A stretch of DNA of 64,000 nucleotides from Novosphingobium sp. PC22D (GCF_002556635.1 NZ_MWMO01000001.1:724090-788089); one strand, 5' to 3'. Shown: positions 19,240 to 28,614, counted from the first letter of the stretch. A program made the numbers and translations. Notes: generated by a model not told the origin, from the letters alone.

Positions 19240-19672
19240 GCCGGGGAGCCGGGCAGCCGCGTCATGCCGCAAGGCATGCCGAGGAAAGTCCGGGCTCCAC
19301 GAAACGAGGGTGGCGGGTAACGCCCGCCGGGCGAGTGGGCCGCGAGGTCCGCGAAGCTCAGGGAAAGTGCCACAGAAAGCAAACCGCCGATGCCCGTTCG
19401 CGGGCAGGCAAGGGTGAAAGGGTGCGGCAAGAGCGCACCGCGCTCCCGGCAACGGCGAGCGGCACGGCAAACCCCACCCGGAGCAAGACCGAATAGGGTC
19501 CGCGCGCCGAGGACTTATGTTCCGAGGCAGGTCTGTTTCGGACCGAGGCGGACCGGGTTGGTCGCTGGAGCGGCGCAGCGATGCGCCGCGTAAGAGGAAT
19601 GGCTGCCCAGGCGGGGCCGGTCGCATCGCGATACCGCTCGCCTGACAGAACCCGGCTTACAGGCTCCCCGGC
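19240..19672 (+). ncRNA. rnpB: RNase P RNA, class A
   Basis: The catalytic RNA that matures tRNA 5' ends. Universal elements are present in order: GAGGAAAGTCCGGGCTCC (P4/J3-4 side), AGGGTGAAAGGGTGCGGTAA-like region with AGAGCGCACCGC, AAACCCCACCCGGAGCAAG, AGAGGAATGGCTGCC and GACAGAACCCGGCTTACAGG. The ends pair as P1 (GCCGGGGAGCC with GGCTCCCCGGC). Length about 433 bases. Several chance ORFs cross it and should not be called. Confidence 0.96.
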
Positions 19673-19757
19673 ATGCCTTCCGTCCGGTGCGCTCGTCGCG
19701 GATGCGTCCGCGCCCTTGCCATGGCGACGATGGGGCGCCCAGGCAACGCGTTCGCGC

Positions 19758-20576
19758 TCAGGCTGCGCGCTGGCTCACCGAGATCGTGTCATCCTCGTCG
19801 ACGTTCGCCTGGATGATCCAGCGATCGGTGCCCTCGAGGCCGAGCGCTGTGAGGCGGCCGGTGGCGAAGGCGCCGGTGTCGATCCCGATCCGGCTGAGGC
19901 GGTGGTCGGGCTGCTTGGTGATCGTATGCCCGTGCACGACGATGTAGTCGAACGTGCCGCTGTAGCTGAGGAACGGCTCGCGGATCCAGCGCAGGTCCTG
20001 CGAGAGCTGCATCGGAAGCGGGCAATCCGGACGCACGCCGGCATGCACGAAGGCATAGTCGCCCACTACGATCCGACTCTCGAAGCCGGCGATGAAGTCG
20101 CGGTCGGCCTGCGGGATCGCCGCGTCCATCATCGCCTGCGCCTCGATCAGGTCGGCAGCGGCGAAGGCCTCGGCGTCGATCGGGTAGGACAGGATCGTCT
20201 CGCGTCCGCCGTAACGCAGGAAATTGGCGAAAACCTCCAGATTGTCGAAGCTCGCCAGAAGCATGTCCTCGTGGTTGCCCATCAGCGTACGCACCGCGCG
20301 CATCTTCGACCATTCGCGCACGAACTCGATCACATGGGCGCTGTGCGGTCCGCGGTCGATCAGGTCGCCGAGGAAGATGACCGTCGTGGCCGCCGGCCCG
20401 CGTGCGGAGTCGTCGTCCTGGATCGCCTTGGACAGTTCGAGCAGGAGGTCGAGGCGCCCGTGTACATCGCCGATCGCATAGACGCGCTCACCGGTCGGAA
20501 TACTCCCGGGACGGGTCGGAGACGAGCAAACATCCGATGACGGACGGCTTTTTCGGAACAGGTTGAGTATGGTCAT
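19758..20576 (-). CDS. PPP-family metallophosphoesterase (Ser/Thr phosphatase-like)
   Basis: A 272-residue calcineurin-like phosphoesterase with all PPP motifs: GDVHGRLD, GDLIDRGP, GNHEDML, HAG and HGHT. It is closest in layout to bacterial serine/threonine protein phosphatase 1 or diadenosine tetraphosphatase-like enzymes; the substrate is not settled. The start was taken at MTILNLF because the upstream 34 codons lack family sequence. It is convergent with rnpB and divergent from the porin gene. Confidence 0.88.
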   Translation of the reverse strand: MTILNLFRKSRPSSDVCSSPTRPGSIPTGERVYAIGDVHGRLDLLLELSKAIQDDDSARGPAATTVIFLGDLIDRGPHSAHVIEFVREWSKMRAVRTLMGNHEDMLLASFDNLEVFANFLRYGGRETILSYPIDAEAFAAADLIEAQAMMDAAIPQADRDFIAGFESRIVVGDYAFVHAGVRPDCPLPMQLSQDLRWIREPFLSYSGTFDYIVVHGHTITKQPDHRLSRIGIDTGAFATGRLTALGLEGTDRWIIQANVDEDDTISVSQRAA

Positions 20577-20832
20577 GGGCCTAATTGGTGCAACGCAGAA
20601 GATAAGGCCGCGATCGGCAGTCAACAACCCGTAGGTTACGGGCGGAGGCGCTTGCCCCGCGTGGCATAAAATCAACACCTGTGGCGGGCCTCCCTCCTAT
20701 ACGGGATTTTTTTCTTGTGCGTTGCGGCAGAAACATGGCAGCAACATTCCACGACGGCGTCAGGACCCGCAATAAAGAGGCCGAACCGTCGTGCAGGTGG
20801 GACTAGGCAAAAACACAGTGAGGGAACATAAC

Positions 20833-21570
20833 ATGCTTACGTCCGTACGCGGCCTCGTCGCCGCCAGTCTTCTTGCGGGAGCGGCTTTCGCGGCCACGCC
20901 CGCGCTCGCCCAGGACGATTCGGGTATCTCGATTTCCGGCAACGCGGCGCTGGTCACCGAATACAGGTTCCGCGGCGTCGACCTTTCGGGCGGCGACATC
21001 GCCATCCAGGGTGGGATCGACCTCAGCCACTCGAGCGGCTTCTACGTCGGCACCTGGGGCTCCTCGCTCGACGAGGACACGGTGGGCTACGGTCACACCG
21101 AACTCGATATCTACGGCGGCTGGTCGGGTGACTTGGCGAGCGGTGTGTCCGCCGACGTCGGCGTGATCGCCTACCTCTACCCCAACGCGGGCCCGGGCGA
21201 CTTCGACTATTTCGAGGTCTACGGCTCGGTCGGTTTCACCGTCGGCCCCGCGGAGACCACGCTCGGCGTGGCTTATGCGTTCGAGCAGGACTCGCTGGGC
21301 GGCGATGACAACCTCTACCTCTACGCCGATCTCGGCGTCGGTATCCCGAACACCCCGGTCTCGGTCTCGGCGCACCTCGGCTATACCGACGGGTTCCTGA
21401 CCTACACCAACTCGGGCGACGCGTTCGACTGGTCGGTCGGCGCCGAATTCGCGGTCAACGACAATCTCTCCGTCGGCGTGTCGTACGTCGAAGCCGAAGG
21501 CGACTATGCGCCGGGTGACTACGACTTCACCGATGGCGCGGTGGTCGGAACGCTGTCCGTCAGCTTCTGA
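20833..21570 (+). CDS. TorF-like outer-membrane porin
   Basis: A 245-residue secreted beta-barrel protein. The signal peptide MLTSVRGLVAASLLAGAAFA ends around ATPALAQ (residue 27). The mature part shows the family opening ISGNAALVTEYRFRGVDLSGG, alternating amphipathic strands and C-terminal phenylalanine (GTLSVSF) needed for BAM insertion. It resembles the uncharacterised gcw_chp/TorF putative porin family common in proteobacteria. GAGGGA lies ten bases before the start and a strong terminator follows. The transported solute is unknown. Confidence 0.85.
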   Translation: MLTSVRGLVAASLLAGAAFAATPALAQDDSGISISGNAALVTEYRFRGVDLSGGDIAIQGGIDLSHSSGFYVGTWGSSLDEDTVGYGHTELDIYGGWSGDLASGVSADVGVIAYLYPNAGPGDFDYFEVYGSVGFTVGPAETTLGVAYAFEQDSLGGDDNLYLYADLGVGIPNTPVSVSAHLGYTDGFLTYTNSGDAFDWSVGAEFAVNDNLSVGVSYVEAEGDYAPGDYDFTDGAVVGTLSVSF

Positions 21571-21597
21571 TCCGTTCCCAGACGTAAAAGCATGATT

Positions 21598-21627
21598 GGC
21601 CCGCCCGGCTCTCCGGGCGGGCCTTTC
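21598..21627 (+). terminator. Rho-independent terminator after porin
   Basis: GGCCCGCCCGG and CCGGGCGGGCC form a perfect 11-base stem with a CTCT loop, followed by TTTCGT, 28 bases after the porin stop. Confidence 0.85.
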
Positions 21628-21753
21628 GTATGTCCGGGCCGCGCTTTTTTCGCATCTTCCGAAAGGCGGCGCACGTCCCGAAGGACGCGCGCCGCGCTTT
21701 CAAACCCGGTGGCCCGGCCGGGCGCGGGCCAATCCGCCCACGCCTGACGCCGC

Positions 21754-24700
21754 CTAGAGCCCGAGCCCGGCGAAGTTCACTTTCACGCCGGCGTAGAAGT
21801 AGCGGCCGACGACGTCGTAGATGCCGCTTCCCGCGCCGGTGCCCGAAAGGCCCTGCGGGGGCAGGCGATTGCCGACATTGTCGACGCCGAGGTAGAAGTT
21901 GCTGTCCTCGTTGAACGCATAGGCCAGACGGATGTCGTGATAGAACACGTCGGTGTAGTACCGGTCCTCGGCGTAGTCGGCGTTCTCGGGCGGACGGCCC
22001 TGCTTCGAGAACAGGTCCTCGTACTCGTTGAGCACGGCCTTGCCGATGTAGCGCATCTGGTAGCCGAAGCTGAACTTGCCGGTGTCGAACCCGAGGTTCA
22101 GGTTCACCGCATCCTCGGGATAGTTCAGTTCGAGCAGCAACTGGTTCGCGCGGCCCGGATCGGTCGGGTCGAGGAACTCGTCGTTTTGCAGCATGTGCGT
22201 GTACGAAACACGTGCACTGAAGGTCGTGTTCAGCGATTCGACGAGATGCGAATACTGCAGGTCGGCATCGATGCCGCGCACCTTGAGCTGGGCGTAATTG
22301 AGCAGCGAGGCCTGCAGGCTGCCTTCGAGGATTCGCCCCTCGATCTCGCCTTGCGGTCCGGTTCCCGCTCCCTGACGCTGGAACAGGTCGCAGAACTGGT
22401 TGTCGAGATCCGATGCGTCATAGCAGGCGTCGACGATCTGCTGCGCGGTCGGCGAGGTGATCACGTCGTCCACCTCGATGTCGAAGTAGTCCACCGAAAG
22501 CGAGAGGCCGGGCAGGAAGCGCGGCCGCAGCAGCGCGCCGACAGTGATCGAGTCCGAAGTTTCTTCGCGCAGTTCGGTATTGCCGCCGCTGCGGTACTGG
22601 AGCGACGATGTGTAGATATAGTTGTAGCCCTCGGGCACGCCGTCGGCGCGGCAGTTGGCGACGCGGTTCGCCGACCCTTGTGCCAGGAAGACTTGGGAGC
22701 ACGGGTCCTCGAAATTCGAGGCGAAGTTCGTCCCGAGCGGCGTGTAGAGGTCCGAGACGTTCGGTGCGCGCACCGCACGCGAGTAGTTCGCGCGCAGCGT
22801 GACGTCGGGGATCGGCGCGTACTGGATGCTGCCGTTGTAGGCGTAGACCGTGCCGGTCGCGCCCTTGTAGTCGGCCATGCGGCCCGCGAGGTTGACGGTC
22901 AGCTCGTGCGCCAGCGGCATGTCGGCGAGCACCGGGATGCGCACCTCGCCGAACAGCTCCTTCACTTCGAACGACGGCGGATCGAAGGTGGGAATCGAGT
23001 TGTAGAACGTCTGCCCCGCCACGACGAGCGGGTCCTGCTCGTAGAACGCGGTCTCGCGGCGGTACTCGGCGCCGAGCACTAGTCCGACCGGGCCGCCGGG
23101 CAGCTCGAAGAAGCCCTCGGTGTTGCCGGTCAGGAACGCGTTGGCGACGAACTGGGTGATCTTGCCGGTCGCGACGGTGTCCTGAACGACGTAGTCGCGC
23201 GCCGCCTGGGACAGCGCGCCCACGCCGAAATAGTTGCCCGGAACGCAGGCGGCGACGTCGGCCGCCAGCGCGGCGGCGGCGAAGTCCTGATCGATCGCGA
23301 AGGGGTTGGGAAAGGCCGCCGAAGGATCGATCTGCGAGCGGCACACGATCTGCCCGGTCGCCGGATCGGTCACCGCGTCGGCCGAGAGCAGGTAGCGCTG
23401 GTAATTGACGTTGCCCAGGATCGTGGTCTTCTCGCGGAACTCGCCGTAATTGACCGAAGCCTCGTAGCCCCAGTTGTCCGAGATCGCGCCGCGCGCGCCG
23501 GCGACGATGCGATAGGTCTCGCGCTTGGCGTCCTCCTCGCGGTTCCCGAGATCGGTGATAGAGCGGTACATGTCGAAATCGAAATCAAGGCCCGGATCGG
23601 GCAGGCCGTAGATCTGCCGGATCAGTGACTCGGCCTGGGGATTGAGATAGGGATTGTCCGTGCGGAACGTCTCGATCCCGTAGGCGGGAACGAAGAAGGG
23701 CCCGGCGTTGTTGCTCAGCGACTTGGTGCGAACGTAAGTCGCCTCGACGAAGGGCACGAAGGCGGGCGAAACCTCGAAGTGGCCGATCAGGTTGACGCTG
23801 AAGCGGTCGTAACCCGGTCGCAGGCCCGATTGCTCGCCGCTGCGGAAGTTGTCGCCGTTGCCGCCAAGGAAGTAGGGAACTGGAAAGGTGGGGTCGTCAA
23901 CGCGCTGGCCCGTTTGCAGCACCAGACTGCCATCGGGCTGGAACAGGTAGGGGACGATGCCCTGGGGGCCGAAGTCGAATACCGTGCCCCCGTCCGAATA
24001 GTAACCGTAGCGCAGGTCCTCGAAGAAGAGGCGGTCGGGAACCCCGTCGCTGCCATTGGGCGCGTCGACCTCGTCGAGATCCTGCACGATGTAGCCGCTC
24101 AGCTTCGCCGTGTGCGGACGCGAGGGTGCATAGAAGGCGTCGGAGTGCGCGTATTCGACATTGACCGCGACGTTGCCGCGTCCGTCGGCGAAGTTGGTGC
24201 CGGCAAGGCCGCTCACGTAATAGCTGTTGGCGTCGCCGTACTTGCTGATGCCGTTCTGGGCGCGAAGCTGCAATCCTTCGAAGTCGTCCTTGAGCACGAA
24301 GTTGACGACGCCCGCAATTGCGTCCGAACCATAGACCGCCGAGCTGCCGCCGGTGACGACGTCGACTCGCTCGATCAGGTCGGTCGGGATGGTGTTGACG
24401 TCGACCGGGGTCGAGTTGCCGAGAACGTCCGAGCCGACGTGGCGGCGGCCGTTGACCAGCACCAGCGTGCGCACCGTGCCGAGTCCGCGCAGGTCGAGCA
24501 GGTTGAGCCCGCCGGTGCCGAGCGCCCGCGTCGAGTTCTGCTGTGAGAAGGTCGAACGCAATTGGGGCAGTTCGTTGAGCACGTCGCCCACCGAGATCTG
24601 CCCGGTCTGGAAGAATTCCTCGCCCGAGACGGTCGTGACCGGGACCGGCGATTCGAGGTTGGGCAGGCGCAGTCGGGTGCCGGTGACGACGATGGCGTCG

Positions 24701-24831
24701 GCGTTCTCCGCTTCGGCCGCCTGACCATCGGGCGCGGACTGCGCGAATGCGGCGGCCGGCATGAGCAAAGCCGCCAATGCGAACAGGCTTGGGCCGCGCA
24801 GCGCGGCCCGAAGTTCAGGATTACTCATCAT
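21754..24831 (-). CDS. TonB-dependent outer-membrane receptor
   Basis: A 1025-residue receptor starting MMSNPELRAAL behind GGGGA. The signal peptide ends near AAAFAQ (residue 30). A TonB-box-like AIVVTGTRL is followed by a plug domain (GEEFFQTGQISVGDVLNELP, LVLVNGRRHVG, GSSAVYGSDAIAGVVNFVLK) and a long barrel. Long extracellular loops are Asp/Tyr rich. It belongs to the sphingomonad receptor group with the NELPQLRSTFSQQNST-type plug. The barrel end YAGVKVNFAGLGL lacks the usual terminal aromatic. It is divergent from an SDR-TetR operon, which may mark shared substrate control. Confidence 0.92.
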   Translation of the reverse strand: MMSNPELRAALRGPSLFALAALLMPAAAFAQSAPDGQAAEAENADAIVVTGTRLRLPNLESPVPVTTVSGEEFFQTGQISVGDVLNELPQLRSTFSQQNSTRALGTGGLNLLDLRGLGTVRTLVLVNGRRHVGSDVLGNSTPVDVNTIPTDLIERVDVVTGGSSAVYGSDAIAGVVNFVLKDDFEGLQLRAQNGISKYGDANSYYVSGLAGTNFADGRGNVAVNVEYAHSDAFYAPSRPHTAKLSGYIVQDLDEVDAPNGSDGVPDRLFFEDLRYGYYSDGGTVFDFGPQGIVPYLFQPDGSLVLQTGQRVDDPTFPVPYFLGGNGDNFRSGEQSGLRPGYDRFSVNLIGHFEVSPAFVPFVEATYVRTKSLSNNAGPFFVPAYGIETFRTDNPYLNPQAESLIRQIYGLPDPGLDFDFDMYRSITDLGNREEDAKRETYRIVAGARGAISDNWGYEASVNYGEFREKTTILGNVNYQRYLLSADAVTDPATGQIVCRSQIDPSAAFPNPFAIDQDFAAAALAADVAACVPGNYFGVGALSQAARDYVVQDTVATGKITQFVANAFLTGNTEGFFELPGGPVGLVLGAEYRRETAFYEQDPLVVAGQTFYNSIPTFDPPSFEVKELFGEVRIPVLADMPLAHELTVNLAGRMADYKGATGTVYAYNGSIQYAPIPDVTLRANYSRAVRAPNVSDLYTPLGTNFASNFEDPCSQVFLAQGSANRVANCRADGVPEGYNYIYTSSLQYRSGGNTELREETSDSITVGALLRPRFLPGLSLSVDYFDIEVDDVITSPTAQQIVDACYDASDLDNQFCDLFQRQGAGTGPQGEIEGRILEGSLQASLLNYAQLKVRGIDADLQYSHLVESLNTTFSARVSYTHMLQNDEFLDPTDPGRANQLLLELNYPEDAVNLNLGFDTGKFSFGYQMRYIGKAVLNEYEDLFSKQGRPPENADYAEDRYYTDVFYHDIRLAYAFNEDSNFYLGVDNVGNRLPPQGLSGTGAGSGIYDVVGRYFYAGVKVNFAGLGL

Positions 24832-25142
24832 CTTTTCCCCAGTACGAAACGTGACAACTGGACCCGCCATGTTTGGCCGGTTCCGTTCATGCCCCGAAGA
24901 AATGCCAGTTCTTCCCTTTCCGCCGGGATAGTTAAGATGTTCCTTCTTGGCATGGACTGGCAAGCGGGAACGCCACGCGGTTCCGCAGTTGTTCGCGCTC
25001 GTGGTAAAACTGCAACAGGCCTCGGCGGTCACGTCACAGGCTATCGCACGGACATAGAGCGATTGACCGGGCTGCGCGTGCGATTTAACCGGATGCTTAA
25101 ATCGGGTTGGCGCGGGGCGCCGGAGAGAAGAGGGACTCCTGA
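24832..25142. other. Divergent intergenic region with promoter and operator
   Basis: The 311 bases between the TonB receptor and the SDR-TetR-mtnP operon hold a TTGACC -35 candidate (25063-25068) and an overlapping palindromic operator. The left half has no clear element that I can assign to the receptor gene. Confidence 0.5.
25063..25104 (+). promoter_or_regulatory. Promoter with palindromic TetR-type operator before the SDR gene
   Basis: CGATTTAA (25081-25088) and TTAAATCG (25097-25104) are perfect inverted arms with an 8-base spacer. TTGACC at 25063-25068 and TTTAAC at 25084-25089 form a plausible -35/-10 pair (15-base spacing), so a protein on the palindrome would block RNA polymerase. 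The SDR start is 38 bases further on and a TetR gene is second in the operon, which makes autoregulation likely. Confidence 0.6.
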
Positions 25143-25928
25143 ATGAAGCTAGACAGTTCGATCGCCGCCGTGGTCACCGGCGCCGCGTCCGGCCTTGGCG
25201 CGGCCACCGCGAAGGCGCTGGCCGCGTCGGGAGTGAAAGTGGCGATCTTCGACCTCAATGCCGAGGCGGGCGAGGCACTCGCCAAGGAAATCGGCGGCGT
25301 ATTCTGCGAAGTCAACGTGACGGACGAAGCCAGCACCGACGCCGGCTTCGCCAAGGCGCGCAAGGCGCACGGGCAGGAGCGCATCCTGGTAAACTGCGCC
25401 GGAATCGCGCCGGCGATGAAGACCGTAGGCAAGGATCGCGAGACGGGTGCGCGCAAGCCGCACGACATGGCCTATTTCGAAAAGGCGATCGCGATCAATC
25501 TGGTCGGCACCTTCCGCTGCATTGCCAAGTCGGCGGCGGGCATGGCCACGCTCGACCCGCTCGACGACAACGGTGAGCGCGGGGCGATCGTCAACACCGC
25601 GTCGGTCGCGGCGCAGGACGGGCAGATCGGCCAGGCCGCCTATGCCGCCTCGAAGGGCGGCGTGCTGGCGATGACGCTGCCGGTCGCGCGCGACCTGATG
25701 AGCGAGGGTATCCGCGTCAACACGATCCTGCCCGGCATTTTCGAGACGCCGATGATGGCGGGCATGCCGCAAAACGTGCAGGACGCGCTCGCCGCTTCGG
25801 TGCCGTTCCCCAAGCGGCTCGGCAAGGCGGAGGAATACGCCAAGCTCGCGCTCTTCATGATTGAGACTTCGTACATGAACGGTGAATCGGTGCGCCTCGA
25901 CGGCGCGATCCGGATGCCGCCGCGATAG
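25143..25928 (+). CDS. SDR oxidoreductase, 3-hydroxyacyl-CoA dehydrogenase type II-like
   Basis: A 261-residue classical short-chain dehydrogenase. The cofactor loop TGAASGLG is at residues 12-19, NCAG replaces the usual NNAG, and the catalytic Ser (NTASVAA), Tyr and Lys (AAYAASKGG) are intact. D37 in AIFDLN after beta-2 favours NAD. The overall pattern, including DPLDDNGERGAIVNTASVAAQDG, is that of HSD10-like 3-hydroxyacyl-CoA dehydrogenases of fatty-acid or steroid side-chain oxidation. It is first in an operon with tetR and mtnP, and a divergent paralogue lies at 54583-55377. Confidence 0.9.
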   Translation: MKLDSSIAAVVTGAASGLGAATAKALAASGVKVAIFDLNAEAGEALAKEIGGVFCEVNVTDEASTDAGFAKARKAHGQERILVNCAGIAPAMKTVGKDRETGARKPHDMAYFEKAIAINLVGTFRCIAKSAAGMATLDPLDDNGERGAIVNTASVAAQDGQIGQAAYAASKGGVLAMTLPVARDLMSEGIRVNTILPGIFETPMMAGMPQNVQDALAASVPFPKRLGKAEEYAKLALFMIETSYMNGESVRLDGAIRMPPR

Positions 25929-25944
25929 GGAGAGCGCCGAGACG

Positions 25945-26571
25945 ATGCCCGTCGCCGAGCTGAGCGCGCCGCCGGGCGCCCGCGACCTTCTGCTGGAGAC
26001 GGCCAGCGCGATCATGCGCGACGGCGACATCGTCGACATCTCGCTGTCAGAACTGTCGCTTCGCTCGGGCCTCAACTCGGCGCTGGTGAAGTACTACTTC
26101 GGCAACAAGGCGGGGCTGCTCAAGGCGCTGCTCGACCGCGACTGGCAGGCGATCGTCACCAGCGTCGACGCGCTCGTCGCCAAGGACGAATGGGACGCCG
26201 AGGCCAAGCTGCGGCGCCACATCTCGAAGGTGATCGATACCTTCTACGCGGTGCCCTATCTCAACCGCCTGACGATGCGCATGGTCCGCGAAAGCGACGA
26301 TGCCGAGGCGCGGCGCATCGCCGACTGCTATCTCTCGCCGATCTACCGCGCCTACGAGGAACTGATCGGCGAGGGCGTGCGCGACGGCGTGTTCCGCGAC
26401 ATCGACCCGCAACTGTTCTACTTCACCGTTACCGGCGCGGTGGACCGCTTCTTCTCGACGCGGCTGGTGATGAAGTATTGCTTCGACACCGACACGCTCA
26501 CCGAGGAACTGCGCGACCGTTACCGCGAACACACCATCGACATCATCATGGCAGGCATCCTTGCACGCTGA
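25945..26571 (+). CDS. TetR-family transcriptional regulator
   Basis: A 208-residue repressor-type protein. The N-terminal helix-turn-helix covers residues about 12-58 (ISLSELSLRSGLNSALVKYYFGNKAGLLKALL), and the C-terminal ligand domain resembles the TetR_C group with RLTMRMVRESDD. It follows the SDR gene by 16 bases and overlaps the start of mtnP by 11. The palindrome in front of the operon is the best candidate for its binding site. Ligand unknown; an acyl-CoA or related catabolite is a reasonable guess given the SDR. Confidence 0.9.
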   Translation: MPVAELSAPPGARDLLLETASAIMRDGDIVDISLSELSLRSGLNSALVKYYFGNKAGLLKALLDRDWQAIVTSVDALVAKDEWDAEAKLRRHISKVIDTFYAVPYLNRLTMRMVRESDDAEARRIADCYLSPIYRAYEELIGEGVRDGVFRDIDPQLFYFTVTGAVDRFFSTRLVMKYCFDTDTLTEELRDRYREHTIDIIMAGILAR

Positions 26572-27460
26572 CAAACCCGCGAAGTGGCACATCGGCGTGA
26601 TCGGCGGCTCCGGCCTCGCCGGAGGCATCGCGATCGAGGACATGCAGGAAATTCCCGTCGCGAGCGCGTTCGGAGAGCCCTCGGGGCCGGTCTCCACGGG
26701 GCGGATCGGCCCGGTGCGCTTCACCTTCATCGCCCGCCACGGCGCGGGCCACCGTATTCCGCCCCACGCGATCAACTACCGCGCCAACATCGACGTGCTC
26801 AAGCGCTGCGGCGTGACCGACATCGTCGCGGTCTCGGCGATCGGATCGCTGCGTGAAGAGCTTGCGCCCGGCACCTTCGTCGCGGTCGATCAGTTCATCG
26901 ACCGGACAGTGGGCCGCGAGGGCTCGTTCTTCGGCACGGGCTGCGTGGCGCACGTCTCACTGGCCGATCCGGTATGTCCTCGCCTTTCGGCTCTGGTGGG
27001 AGATGCCGTGACCAGGGCCGGCGGCGCCCTGCACAAGGGCGGCTGCTATCTCGCGATGGAAGGGCCGCAATTCTCGACGCGGGCGGAAAGCCGGATGTAC
27101 CGGCAATGGGGCGCCGACGTGATCGGCATGACGGCGATGCCCGAAGCGCGCCTCGCGCGCGAGGCCGAGCTGCCCTACGCGCTGCTCGGCATGGTCACCG
27201 ACTACGATGCGTGGCGCGACGAGGAAGAGGGCGTCGCCGTCGCCGATATCCTCGCGGTGATGCACGCCAACGCCGCGACTGCGCGAGAGGGACTGGTCGC
27301 GCTGGCGGGCCTGCTGCCGGCCAGGCGCGAGCCGAGCCCGATCGACACCGCGCTCGACGGCGCGATCATGAGCGCGCCCGACGTGCTCGATCCCAAGGTC
27401 CTCGCCCGCCTCGATGCCGTGGCCGGACGCCTGTATGCGAAGGAAGAGGGCGCGGACTGA
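26561..27460 (+). CDS. mtnP: S-methyl-5'-thioadenosine phosphorylase
   Basis: It splits methylthioadenosine into adenine and methylthioribose-1-phosphate in methionine salvage. The 299-residue protein shows the phosphate loop IGGSGLAGG, RHGAGHRIPPH, the substrate segment MEGPQFSTRAES and TDYDAW, which favours adenine nucleosides over plain purine phosphorylases. The only start in frame near the conserved N-terminus is TTG, inside the tetR stop region, with GGCAGG about seven bases upstream. Translation is therefore probably coupled to tetR. It is unusual to find a salvage enzyme as the last gene of an SDR-TetR operon. Confidence 0.92.
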   Translation: MHADKPAKWHIGVIGGSGLAGGIAIEDMQEIPVASAFGEPSGPVSTGRIGPVRFTFIARHGAGHRIPPHAINYRANIDVLKRCGVTDIVAVSAIGSLREELAPGTFVAVDQFIDRTVGREGSFFGTGCVAHVSLADPVCPRLSALVGDAVTRAGGALHKGGCYLAMEGPQFSTRAESRMYRQWGADVIGMTAMPEARLAREAELPYALLGMVTDYDAWRDEEEGVAVADILAVMHANAATAREGLVALAGLLPARREPSPIDTALDGAIMSAPDVLDPKVLARLDAVAGRLYAKEEGAD

Positions 27461-27513
27461 GGCGTGCGCGCGACGGTTCGCGACGCAGGTCCTGGCGCCA
27501 ATCGCCTGCAACC

Positions 27514-27548
27514 AAAAAGGCCCCGTCCCCTGAGGGACGAGGCCTTTC
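27514..27548. terminator. Bidirectional terminator between mtnP and tadC
   Basis: GGCCCCGTCCC and GGGACGAGGCC pair (one mismatch) around a short loop. TTTCT follows on the plus strand and TTTTTGG on the minus strand, so it can end both convergent transcripts. Confidence 0.85.
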
Positions 27549-27587
27549 TCTGGTGATGGACGAGGATTCGTCCGGGAAAAAAGCGGT

Positions 27588-28595
27588 CTAGTTGTTGACC
27601 GGGCCGCCGCTCGAGAAGGCGTCGGCGATCGAGCAGGCCGCCGGGCCGAGAATGACGATGAACAGCACCGGCAGGATGAACAGGATCAGCGGAACGGTCA
27701 TGATCGCCGGAAGACGTGCGGCCTTTTCCTCGGCGCGCATCATGCGTTCGTTGCGGAATTCGGCCGAGAGCACGCGCAGCGCGGAAGCGAGCGGCGTGCC
27801 GTAACGCTCGGTCTGGATCATCGTCGTGACCACGCCCTTCACCGAATCGAGATCGACGCGCCAGGCCAGGTTCTCGAAGGCGAGGCGGCGCTCGGTGAGG
27901 AACGACAGTTCGATCGAGGTGAGCGAGAATTCGTCGCCCAGTTCGGGATAGGCGCGGCCGAGTTCCTTGGCGACACGCTCGAAGGCGGCATCGACGGTCA
28001 GGCCGGCCTCGGCGCAGATCACCAGCAGGTCGAGCGCGTCGGGCAGCCCCTTGCGGATCGCGTCGGTGCGCTTGGAGATGAGGTTGGTGATGAAGATGTC
28101 GGGCAGCTTGTAGCCCATGCCGAGCGCCAGCGCGAAGGCGCCGAACTTCTTCATCGAGCCCCAGTCGGGGAAGAAGTTGATGCCGTAGATCACGATGAGC
28201 GCGGTGACGCCGAGGATGATCGGCAGCACGAGCCGGCCGAACACGACGGCGACGGCCCATTCCTTCTTGCGGATGCCGGCTTGCGCCAGCTTCTGCTCGA
28301 TCTGCTTGATCTGGCTGTCCTGCAGCACTTTCAGGGCGGAGAGCCACTCGCCCATCTTGTCGGTCGCCTCGTTCTTGCGAACCAGGCTGGCACGCTTGCG
28401 CGCGCCCGTGCTGATGCCCGCCTTGAGCTGCTCGCGGCGCTGGTTGAGCGCCTTTACGCGCTTGGCCATCGGGTCCTTGACGGTGATCGCGGCATAGATC
28501 GCCAGCATCACCGCGAGCGCGGCGACGCCGACCAGGATCGTGCCGACGAAGATGACGTCGAAGCCGAGAAGCGTCGGGCCGGTGGGTTGATCCAT
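27588..28595 (-). CDS. tadC: Tad pilus inner-membrane platform protein TadC
   Basis: A 335-residue type II secretion F-family protein. Membrane segments lie near residues 15-40, 115-160 and 295-325, with a cytoplasmic T2SSF domain between (PDALDLLVICAEAGLTVDAAFERVAKEL, and YGTPLASALRVLSAEFRNERM). With TadB it forms the platform on which the motor ATPase acts during Flp pilus assembly. It is the last gene of the leftward pilus operon, 19 bases after tadB, and ends near a bidirectional terminator. No tadD gene follows. Confidence 0.92.
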   Translation of the reverse strand: MDQPTGPTLLGFDVIFVGTILVGVAALAVMLAIYAAITVKDPMAKRVKALNQRREQLKAGISTGARKRASLVRKNEATDKMGEWLSALKVLQDSQIKQIEQKLAQAGIRKKEWAVAVVFGRLVLPIILGVTALIVIYGINFFPDWGSMKKFGAFALALGMGYKLPDIFITNLISKRTDAIRKGLPDALDLLVICAEAGLTVDAAFERVAKELGRAYPELGDEFSLTSIELSFLTERRLAFENLAWRVDLDSVKGVVTTMIQTERYGTPLASALRVLSAEFRNERMMRAEEKAARLPAIMTVPLILFILPVLFIVILGPAACSIADAFSSGGPVNN

Positions 28596-28614
28596 GATGA
28601 CTGCCGTTTCCCGC

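Noticed and set aside
19216..19626. Open frames within the RNase P RNA gene
   Set aside because: The conserved RNA elements explain the sequence; coding is not expected.
21937..23082. Plus-strand open frame opposite the second TonB receptor
   Set aside because: Antisense shadow; no ribosome site or recognised motif.
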